DNA of 64,000 nt, taken from assembly GCF_031846585.1 (NCBI RefSeq), contig NZ_JAVRHK010000008.1, forward strand, positions 132,071 to 196,070, written 5' to 3'. This document shows, piece after piece, positions 1-6,323 of the stretch. Within the stretch, counting starts at the first letter, position 1; every line of letters starts with the position of its first letter. The notes under the pieces were generated by a model. The model saw only the letters and a program-made list of their open reading frames with translations. It was not told the origin of the DNA and made no database searches. Both the position numbers and the translations under genes were made by a program. The stretch is from Autumnicola musiva. Lineage in GTDB: Bacteria; Bacteroidota; Bacteroidia; Flavobacteriales; Flavobacteriaceae.

Positions 1-121
1 ACCTCTCAATATCATCCGTCAATATGAAAAAGAAGAACTGAGTTTTGCCCTTAAAACTGCTTCGGGCTTTGGAGGATGCAATCTATCTTTAATTTTTGAA
101 AAAGAGAAAAATGGGAGATAA
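1..121 (+). CDS. beta-ketoacyl-ACP synthase, C-terminal end only
   Basis: An open frame enters from the left edge and ends at TAA 119-121, giving about 39 residues. The peptide contains SGFGGCNLSLIF, the typical C-terminal strand of KAS I/II-type ketosynthases, where the glycine-rich GFGG turn lies next to the active site. Only the end is present, so catalytic residues cannot be checked. The stop overlaps the start of the next gene by 11 bases, so it is the upstream member of the aryl-polyene/flexirubin-type operon. Likely role: decarboxylative condensation of malonyl-ACP during polyene chain building (inferred from family and context). Confidence 0.75.
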   Translation, partial: PLNIIRQYEKEELSFALKTASGFGGCNLSLIFEKEKNGR

Positions 122-719
122 GCCGTTTTTTATAGAAGCTTTAGTAGCAATTAAAAGCAACGTGGTTTACAGGAATGGCGAAGAAATTTTCAGAAGGGAC
201 CATATACAGGAACCTGATGCTTTTATAAAAGAATTCTTCAAAAACCTGAAAGTAAAATATCCGAAATTTCACAAAATGGACGTCCTGAGTAAGCTCGGAT
301 TTCTGGCTTCGGAAGTGCTCCTGAAGGATAAATATGTTTCTCCGGATACTGCTCTTATTTTCTCAAATTCCGCGTCCAGTATGGAAACGGATCGCCAGTA
401 CAGGGCTTCTATGGAGGATTTTCCATCGCCTTCTTTATTTGTTTATACGCTGCCAAATATTGTCCTGGGGGAAATAAGCATCAGGCACCGGTTGCAAAGT
501 GAGAATGCATTTTTTGTATCAGAAAAATTTAATCCGCATTTAATCCACACTTATACAACCGGATTATTGAAAAATGAGATGTCTCCCGCAGCGGTTTGTG
601 GCTGGCTGGACTTGAAAAATAAAGAATATGATGTATTTTTGATCTTGATTTCGGAAAATGGAAAAATTCCTTTTACCGAAGAAAATCTTCAAAAAACCTA
701 CTATTTTGACAATGAGTGA
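111..719 (+). CDS. ketosynthase-like protein lacking catalytic residues
   Basis: About 202 residues from the ATG at 111. A TTG at 96 would add five residues but is less likely, because the ATG overlaps the preceding ketosynthase stop in a typical translationally coupled way. Residues around 110-135 (LPNIVLGEISIRHRLQSENAF) resemble the PN-x3-GxIS segment of thiolase-fold ketosynthases, but the region where a TACSSG nucleophile should follow reads FFVSEKFNPHL and has no Cys. No His motifs are present and the protein is half the usual KS length. It is best read as a degenerate KS-fold protein found in aryl-polyene/flexirubin clusters, perhaps a scaffold or partner subunit. No enzymatic role can be assigned. 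Confidence 0.6.
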   Translation: MGDKPFFIEALVAIKSNVVYRNGEEIFRRDHIQEPDAFIKEFFKNLKVKYPKFHKMDVLSKLGFLASEVLLKDKYVSPDTALIFSNSASSMETDRQYRASMEDFPSPSLFVYTLPNIVLGEISIRHRLQSENAFFVSEKFNPHLIHTYTTGLLKNEMSPAAVCGWLDLKNKEYDVFLILISENGKIPFTEENLQKTYYFDNE

Positions 720-969
720 TTTGCGCACTGAGTTAAAAATAAACATAATTGAGCAACTGAATCTTGAAGATGTAAAGGTTCAGGATATTGCAGATGATGA
801 GCCTCTTTTTGGTGACGGGCTGGGACTCGATTCCATAGATGCCCTTGAACTAATAGTACTACTTGAGAAGGACTACGGCATTAAACTTACCGAACCACAA
901 CAGGGAAAGGAAATTTTTGCTTCGGTAAACCGAATGGCAGAATTTATAGAAGAAAATCGCACAATGTAG
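712..969 (+). CDS. acyl carrier protein of the polyene cluster
   Basis: 85 residues from the ATG at 712, which overlaps the upstream stop by 8 bases. An in-frame TTG/ATG further upstream (658) lies inside the previous gene and is not needed. The motif GLGLDSIDALEL around residue 40 is the phosphopantetheine attachment site (Ser of DSI), followed by the acidic helix II/III pattern of ACPs. It should carry the growing polyene chain as a thioester for the neighbouring ketosynthases and dehydratase in the cytoplasm. A dedicated ACP inside the operon is standard for aryl-polyene and flexirubin clusters. The next gene starts 3 bases after its stop. Confidence 0.85.
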   Translation: MSDLRTELKINIIEQLNLEDVKVQDIADDEPLFGDGLGLDSIDALELIVLLEKDYGIKLTEPQQGKEIFASVNRMAEFIEENRTM

Positions 970-972
970 CAA

Positions 973-2163
973 ATGGATGCAGGGGTAGCCGTTACCGGAA
1001 TCGGAATAATTTCTTCCATTGGCAGAGATGTTGGCGGGAATTATCAAAATTTGATTAACGGGAATTGCGGAATTTCCAAACCCGAAATACTGGAAACTCT
1101 TCATAAAGGCATTCCTGTTGGAGAAATAAAAATTTCTAATACCCAGTTATATGAAATGCTCAGCCTTCCGCATAACAACAGCTATACAAGAGCGGCATTA
1201 CTGGCAGTTTTAGCCATTAAAGAAGCACTTTCCGGCGCAGGATTAAATCCGAATGAACATGAAATTGGCCTGATTTCCGGTACCAGTGTTGGCGGGATAG
1301 ACATGACTGAAAAATTTTTCAATGAGTACGGTGAAAATTCCGAAAACCTGCGTTATATACAAGCGCAGCATCCGGGTTTTACCACAGGCCAGATAGCAGA
1401 TTATTTCGTAATAAAGAATTTTGTCACTACAATAAGTACGGCCTGTTCCTCGGGAGCTAATGCAATTATGCTCGGCGCGAGAATGATAAAATCGGGGCGT
1501 TTAAAAAGGGTTATTGTTGGTGGAAGCGACTGTCTTTCTAAATTTACACTGAATGGCTTTAATTCCTTGAAAATTCTTTCTTCGGAAGTTTGCAGGCCTT
1601 TTGATAACAGGCGTAACGGACTTAATTTGGGAGAAGGTGCTGCTTATCTTATTCTCGAAGCTGATGATATATTAGCTGAAAAACCGGTACTGGGGCGGGT
1701 GAGTGGCTACGGCAATGCCAATGATGCTTTTCATCAAACTGCTTCTTCTGAAACCGGGGAGGGCGCTTTTCTTGCAATGAAAAAAGCACTTGAAGTAGCC
1801 GGATTGTCTCCTGAAGCTATCTCTTATATCAATGCCCACGGCACGGCCACAATCAATAATGACCTTTCAGAAAGCCGTGCGCTTAAAAGGATTTTCAAAG
1901 ACAATATACCCGATTTTAGTTCCACCAAGGCTTTTACAGGACATACTCTGGCCGCTGCGGGAGCGCTTGAAGCCGTCTATAGTTTGCTTTCCCTTCAAAA
2001 TAATATGATGTTTAAAAATGCCAATTTTGAACATTCTATGGAGGAAACAGCTTTAGTGCCGGTACAGAAAACTTCAGAAAAAGAACTTCAGCATGTGCTT
2101 TCCAATTCTTTTGGTTTCGGCGGAAATTGTACTTCTTTAATTTTCAGCAGGAATGGAAAATAA
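973..2163 (+). CDS. beta-ketoacyl-ACP synthase, catalytically complete
   Basis: 396 residues, full length for a KAS II-type enzyme. The complete Cys-His-His triad is visible: Cys158 in STACSSG, His289 in NAHGTAT and His324 in TGHTLAAAG; GFGGNCTSLIF closes the C-terminus. It condenses malonyl-ACP with the ACP-bound chain. The next gene overlaps it by 11 bases and encodes a KS homologue in which all three catalytic positions are replaced. The two are therefore likely to form a KS/chain-length-factor heterodimer, as described for aryl-polyene systems (ApeO/ApeC); that pairing is inference from adjacency and residue loss. Confidence 0.9.
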   Translation: MDAGVAVTGIGIISSIGRDVGGNYQNLINGNCGISKPEILETLHKGIPVGEIKISNTQLYEMLSLPHNNSYTRAALLAVLAIKEALSGAGLNPNEHEIGLISGTSVGGIDMTEKFFNEYGENSENLRYIQAQHPGFTTGQIADYFVIKNFVTTISTACSSGANAIMLGARMIKSGRLKRVIVGGSDCLSKFTLNGFNSLKILSSEVCRPFDNRRNGLNLGEGAAYLILEADDILAEKPVLGRVSGYGNANDAFHQTASSETGEGAFLAMKKALEVAGLSPEAISYINAHGTATINNDLSESRALKRIFKDNIPDFSSTKAFTGHTLAAAGALEAVYSLLSLQNNMMFKNANFEHSMEETALVPVQKTSEKELQHVLSNSFGFGGNCTSLIFSRNGK

Positions 2164-3217
2164 TATCTACATCAATGGGATTTGCAGTATTTCGGCCCAG
2201 CCTGAAAATGCACCTTTTTCCGAAGCTCCTTTAGAATATCATGATAGTATTATTACTGCCCTGGCTCCGAATTATAAAGAATACATCCCGCCAATAATGC
2301 TGCGCCGAATGTCTAAAGCAGTAAAAATGGGACTGGTTGCAGCTAAGCGCGCCTTAAAAGAGGCAAATGTAGAAATTCCTGACGCCATTATTACCGGAAC
2401 GGGAGAAGGCTGTAAACAGGATACCGAAAAATTTTTACAAAATATGCTGGATCAGGACGAGGAGCTACTTTCACCTACAGCTTTTATCCAATCCACCCAT
2501 AATACGGTGGGCGGCCAGATTGCTTTGAATTTAAAATGTACGGGATATAATGTAACGTATACACAAAATTCGGCTTCCCTGGAATCGGCTTTTTTGGATG
2601 CCCTTCTTTATTTTGCTGAAACCAACCAGGAAAAGCATATATTGGTAGGAGGGGTAGAGGAAATTGCCAAAAAATCGACACCTTTTTATTACCTGGACGG
2701 GCAGCTTAAAAATGAAAATATTTCCAATCTGGCACTGCTAGCATCTGATTCTCCCGGAACGATAACTTCGGAAGGAGCTCATTTTTTTGCACTGTCTAAT
2801 AAGCTTTTAGAAAAATCTTATGCGGTCCTCCGGGACCTTAAAATTATCCATTCTGTTTCAGAAGAATGTCTGACTTCTGAAGTGAGTGATTTTCTCAAAA
2901 GCAATCTGCTTAATCCTTCAGATATTGATATGTTGATTTTCGGCAACAACGGAGATTCGAGGTTTGACGGTTTTTATCAGAATTTGCAGTTAGGATTATT
3001 TAAAGAAACCATTCAGCTGGGCTATAAACATTTAACAGGTGATTATAATACGGTTTCAGGGTATGCGGTATCACTTGCGGCGAAAATTCTTAAAGGTGGA
3101 CAAATTCCTGAAATTTTAAAGCTGAATGCCGTTAAGGCCACTCTTCCGAAGCATATTTTAATATACAATCAGTACCTTGGGAGCAATCACAGTTTTATTT
3201 TGGTAAGCAAAATTTGA
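2153..3217 (+). CDS. chain-length-factor-like inactive ketosynthase
   Basis: 354 residues with a recognisable thiolase fold but no active site. The position of the nucleophilic Cys reads TYTQNSASLES (Asn139), the first His motif reads FGNNGDSRFD instead of NAHGT, and the second reads TGDYNTVSG instead of TGH. Loss of all three residues while length and fold signatures are kept indicates a structural subunit that shapes the product tunnel, as chain-length factors do in type II PKS and aryl-polyene systems. The ATG at 2153 sits inside the last codons of the active KS, favouring equimolar expression. Alternative: a general scaffold protein. Confidence 0.75.
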   Translation: MENNIYINGICSISAQPENAPFSEAPLEYHDSIITALAPNYKEYIPPIMLRRMSKAVKMGLVAAKRALKEANVEIPDAIITGTGEGCKQDTEKFLQNMLDQDEELLSPTAFIQSTHNTVGGQIALNLKCTGYNVTYTQNSASLESAFLDALLYFAETNQEKHILVGGVEEIAKKSTPFYYLDGQLKNENISNLALLASDSPGTITSEGAHFFALSNKLLEKSYAVLRDLKIIHSVSEECLTSEVSDFLKSNLLNPSDIDMLIFGNNGDSRFDGFYQNLQLGLFKETIQLGYKHLTGDYNTVSGYAVSLAAKILKGGQIPEILKLNAVKATLPKHILIYNQYLGSNHSFILVSKI

Positions 3218-3984
3218 CCTTCAGGATTATAAATACCGTAATAATTCTACTTCTGCTAATCGTAGCGGTTGTTTTACTTTTCAATGATCTTTCTGTGGCG
3301 CCGGTTGTGGCTTTTGCCATTATTTACATCCTATTTTTGCTGGTGGTTTCCACGAATATCCGTTTTAATTTTTTTGTAAAGGCACATCATAATAATCCGG
3401 TGGTTTCAGAGAAAAAAATCGCTCTGAGTTTTGATGACGGGCCGGTAGAGAATACCCTAAGGATTCTGGATATTCTGGATAAATTTCAGGTTAAAACAAT
3501 TTTTTTCTGTATTGGTAAAAACGTAAAAAAGCATCCTGAAATCTTACAGGAAATAATTGCGCGTGGCCATATAATTGGCAATCATAGCTATACCCATACC
3601 CGGAAAATGGGGTTTCTAAAGGCAGGCCAGGTATTAGAAGAGATTCGCTCATGTGATGAAATAGTGCATCGGGTAACAGGACTTAAAATGAATTTGTTCC
3701 GGCCGCCGTTTGGGGTAATAAATCCAAAAACAAAACGGGCCTTAAAAATTACGGGGCATAAAGTAATTGGCTGGCGTGTAAGATCTTATGATGCTATCTT
3801 AAATTCTGAAGAAATTATTCTGAAAAGGATAAAAAAGAAGCTTAAATCCGGAGATGTGGTTCTTTTGCATGATAATAAGCCGGTAACGGCAGAAGTGTTG
3901 GAACAATTGTTGATATATCTGCAGAAGCACAATTTCCAGGTTGTGCGGGCAGATAATTTATTTGATATAGATGCGTATACTTAA
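3214..3984 (+). CDS. membrane-anchored NodB-type polysaccharide deacetylase
   Basis: 256 residues beginning with TTG at 3214, whose bases overlap the upstream stop (TTGA). Two hydrophobic segments (residues 6-22 and 29-46) anchor it in the inner membrane. The NodB domain follows with SFDDGP (Asp74/Asp75), HSYTH (His124, His128), the RPPFG motif near residue 163 and LLHD near residue 220, so the metal-dependent deacetylase site is complete. Genes of this family recur in flexirubin-type clusters, but the substrate is unknown; a carbohydrate or N-acyl lipid headgroup is possible. The downstream LolA-like gene overlaps it by 14 bases, supporting a role in lipid handling at the envelope. Confidence 0.8.
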   Translation: MTFRIINTVIILLLLIVAVVLLFNDLSVAPVVAFAIIYILFLLVVSTNIRFNFFVKAHHNNPVVSEKKIALSFDDGPVENTLRILDILDKFQVKTIFFCIGKNVKKHPEILQEIIARGHIIGNHSYTHTRKMGFLKAGQVLEEIRSCDEIVHRVTGLKMNLFRPPFGVINPKTKRALKITGHKVIGWRVRSYDAILNSEEIILKRIKKKLKSGDVVLLHDNKPVTAEVLEQLLIYLQKHNFQVVRADNLFDIDAYT

Positions 3985-4594
3985 TTTTTTGGTGTTTTTC
4001 GTAGCCCTGAACTTGGCAGCACAGGAAAACAAACTTAATGAAGCTGAAAAAGAAAAATTTCAGCGGCAGGTGGCTGCACAGGCCAAAGATCTGCAAACCC
4101 TGCAGGCAGATTTTGTGCAGACCAAGCATATGGAAATGATCACCAAAGATGCCCAAAGTAAAGGGCAAATTTTCTTCCGTTCTCCAAATATTATCAAGTG
4201 GCAGTATTCCGAACCTTTTCAATATACTATTCTTTACAGGGATGGTAAATTATATATTAATGATGGAGGTGAAAAAAGTATTACAGAGGCTTCCGGCAAT
4301 AAGCTCTTCGGAAAAATAATAAATATGATTTCTGAAACTATGAATGGCAAACTGCTGGAAAAAACAGAGAATTTTGAAGTGATTTACTTTTGGGAAAAAA
4401 CTCAGATTTGTACCAGCCTGCACCCTAAAGATGAGGATATTGCTCAAATGTTCAGTGAAATTTTAATACGTTTCAATAATGAACACCTGGTACAATCGGT
4501 CAAATTAATTGACGAAGGGGGAGATTCTACAGAGATCCGCCTGAAAAATGTTCAACTGAACCAGCCACTGGATGGTTCTGTATTTCAGCATTAA
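3971..4594 (+). CDS. LolA-like outer-membrane lipoprotein carrier
   Basis: 207 residues with an N-terminal signal peptide (hydrophobic run ending in AAQ near residue 18). The body matches the LolA/LolB fold: FVQTKHMEMI with a following QIFFRSPNIIKWQY segment is the usual strand pair after the first helix. The periplasmic carrier would bind a hydrophobic lipid. Inside a polyene cluster with an MMPL exporter it is likely specialised for moving the pigment lipid to the outer membrane rather than general lipoproteins (inference; LolA-like genes are regular members of aryl-polyene clusters). It starts within the deacetylase gene; an 88-base gap follows. Confidence 0.75.
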   Translation: MRILNFLVFFVALNLAAQENKLNEAEKEKFQRQVAAQAKDLQTLQADFVQTKHMEMITKDAQSKGQIFFRSPNIIKWQYSEPFQYTILYRDGKLYINDGGEKSITEASGNKLFGKIINMISETMNGKLLEKTENFEVIYFWEKTQICTSLHPKDEDIAQMFSEILIRFNNEHLVQSVKLIDEGGDSTEIRLKNVQLNQPLDGSVFQH

Positions 4595-4682
4595 CCTAAT
4601 TGTTTTTCCTGTCAATATGCCTTTCTAAAGTCTTATCTGAAAATTCTGCCTATTTTAGTAGAATAAATTAAACAAAAGGCCG

Positions 4683-5042
4683 ATGTTGCTAAAGGATTTC
4701 TATTCAGTAATTCAATCTACGAAAGAAGAGGGGAAAATTATCACACAGATAAGGATCAATAAAGACCATGTCCTTTATAAAGGCCATTTTCCAGATCGTC
4801 CTGTTACGCCGGGAGTTGTTTTAATGCATTTGTTTAAAGAAGAAATGGAGCGGCAAACCGGAAGAAAACTTCAATTTTCCAAAGCTTCAAATGTGAAATT
4901 TATGGCTGTGGTAGATCCAAATGTAGATGATGTTCTTATCCTCGAACTGGAAACCGAAGAAAACTTTAATGCCTTGAATTTAAAAGGAATAGCTAAACAT
5001 AATGGATGTGTCGCTTTAAAAATAAATGCCTCTTATAATTAG
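4683..5042 (+). CDS. hotdog-fold 3-hydroxyacyl-ACP dehydratase-like protein
   Basis: 119 residues with the FabZ-type signature YKGHFPDRPVTPGVVLMH. His35 is the catalytic His. The position 14 residues later that is Glu in FabZ is His49 here, so the usual His/Glu dyad is not conserved. It probably introduces the double bonds of the polyene together with the ketosynthases (a ketoreductase is not seen in this window), but the substitution means activity should not be assumed. Compare the second FabZ-like gene at 63223-63657, which keeps the Glu. It lies 88 bases after the LolA-like gene. Confidence 0.75.
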   Translation: MLLKDFYSVIQSTKEEGKIITQIRINKDHVLYKGHFPDRPVTPGVVLMHLFKEEMERQTGRKLQFSKASNVKFMAVVDPNVDDVLILELETEENFNALNLKGIAKHNGCVALKINASYN

Positions 5043-5056
5043 GAGGGTATTATTCA

Positions 5057-5064
5057 TATTTTTG
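5057..5064 (+). promoter_or_regulatory. candidate -7 box TATTTTTG
   Basis: TATTTTTG matches the Bacteroidota -7 consensus TAnnTTTG. It would place a transcript start near 5071, 20 bases before the GT2 start at 5091. No convincing TTTG box is seen 17-20 bases upstream. A second TATTTTTG at 5095-5102 lies inside the first codons, so if that one is used the protein would start further downstream. Confidence 0.35.
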
Positions 5065-5090
5065 TAAAGTATATGGCATTTTGGATTTAA

Positions 5091-6323
5091 ATGATATTTT
5101 TGCATTTAAAGCCAAAAATATTGAGTAATTCGCCAATATACCAATCCAGGTTCAACAATTTCAATTGTTGTGTCTTAATTCCCACTTACAATAACGAGGG
5201 TACGCTTGCCAGCGTTCTTCAGGATCTTCTGCTGTATACCAGTAATCTTATAGTTGTTAATGATGGTTCTACAGATGCTACAAAGGAAGTCCTAAAACAG
5301 TTCCCGGACTTAGAAGTTTTGCATTTTGATAAAAACTGCGGAAAGGGTGTGGCGCTCAACAGGGGTTTTGAATTTGCTGAAGAATTAGGCTATTCTTATG
5401 CAGTTACCATAGATAGTGACGGGCAGCATTATCCCGATGATCTTGATGTTTTTCTAAAAGAACTGGAAAGCCGGAAACCGGGAGATCCCGAATTACTTTT
5501 AGTTGGAGACCGTAACATGGGGCGGGAAGGAATTCCAGGAAAAAGTTCTACCGGAAATAAATTTTCAAACTTCTGGTATTTAGTAGTTACCGGTACACAG
5601 TTATTCGACACGCAAAGTGGTTACAGGCTTTACCCGCTTAAAGTGGTGAATGATATAAAGATTTTTACACGAAAATTTGAATTCGAAATCGAAATTATCG
5701 TAAAAGCTGCATGGCGAAAAGTAGAAGTAAAGAATATTCCCATAAAAGTTATTTATGCTGAAAATCGTGTGACTCATTTCAGGCCATTCTGGGATATTAC
5801 CCGTATTACGCTCTTGTATATGTGGTTTGTGCTGGTAAGTTTTTTCTACATTCATCCGCGCAATAAATATCAGGATTTCAGGAGAAAGGGTTTTGGCAGG
5901 TTTTGGAAAGAGGATATTGTTAAAAGTCAGGAGCCGCCTCATAAAAAAGCTGCAGCCATTGCATTGGGCGTATTTGTGGGTATTTCTCCGTTTTGGGGAC
6001 TGCATACCCTGCTGGTTTTTGTTTTTGCAGCAATTTTCAACTTGAATAAAGTCATTGCTTTTTTATTTTCCAATATCAGCATCCCGCCGCTTATTCCTTT
6101 TATTGTCTACGGAAGTTATCAGGTAGGCTCCCTGCTGTCTGGCAAAGGCTTTAACTGGGAAATAGACCCTGATAACTTTGATAGTTCAGCTGAAGTTTTC
6201 CAGGGCCTTTGGCATTATGTGTTGGGAAGTTTTGCCCTTGCAGGTTTTGCTGCATTACTTATATGGATTGTGTTTTATTTCTTATTTTCGGTTATCAACC
6301 CTAAACAGGTTATAAAGCCCTAG
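5091..6323 (+). CDS. family 2 glycosyltransferase fused to DUF2062
   Basis: 410 residues. The N-terminal GT-A domain (about 27-230) has VLIPTYNNEG, the VVNDGSTD nucleotide-binding motif and a DSD triad (108-110), so it should use a nucleotide- or polyprenyl-activated sugar at the cytoplasmic face of the inner membrane. A hydrophobic stretch near 240-260 leads into a DUF2062 domain (about 285-400) with the ISPFWGLHT motif and further membrane segments. GT2-DUF2062 proteins are common in aryl-polyene/flexirubin clusters, where they may modify the lipid headgroup. The start is uncertain: the first 20 residues are poorly family-like. The MMPL gene begins immediately after its stop. Confidence 0.8.
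   Translation: MIFLHLKPKILSNSPIYQSRFNNFNCCVLIPTYNNEGTLASVLQDLLLYTSNLIVVNDGSTDATKEVLKQFPDLEVLHFDKNCGKGVALNRGFEFAEELGYSYAVTIDSDGQHYPDDLDVFLKELESRKPGDPELLLVGDRNMGREGIPGKSSTGNKFSNFWYLVVTGTQLFDTQSGYRLYPLKVVNDIKIFTRKFEFEIEIIVKAAWRKVEVKNIPIKVIYAENRVTHFRPFWDITRITLLYMWFVLVSFFYIHPRNKYQDFRRKGFGRFWKEDIVKSQEPPHKKAAAIALGVFVGISPFWGLHTLLVFVFAAIFNLNKVIAFLFSNISIPPLIPFIVYGSYQVGSLLSGKGFNWEIDPDNFDSSAEVFQGLWHYVLGSFALAGFAALLIWIVFYFLFSVINPKQVIKP
5153..5170. repeat. 18-base inverted repeat near the GT2 start
   Basis: CAACAATT-TC-AATTGTTG is a perfect 8-bp inverted repeat with a 2-base spacer, 62 bases after the annotated start. It may be chance within coding sequence, or an operator if the true start lies further downstream. 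Confidence 0.3.

Noticed and set aside
96..110. TTG start for the KS-like gene
   Set aside because: It would lengthen the overlap with the preceding gene, and the ATG at 111 gives the usual coupled overlap.
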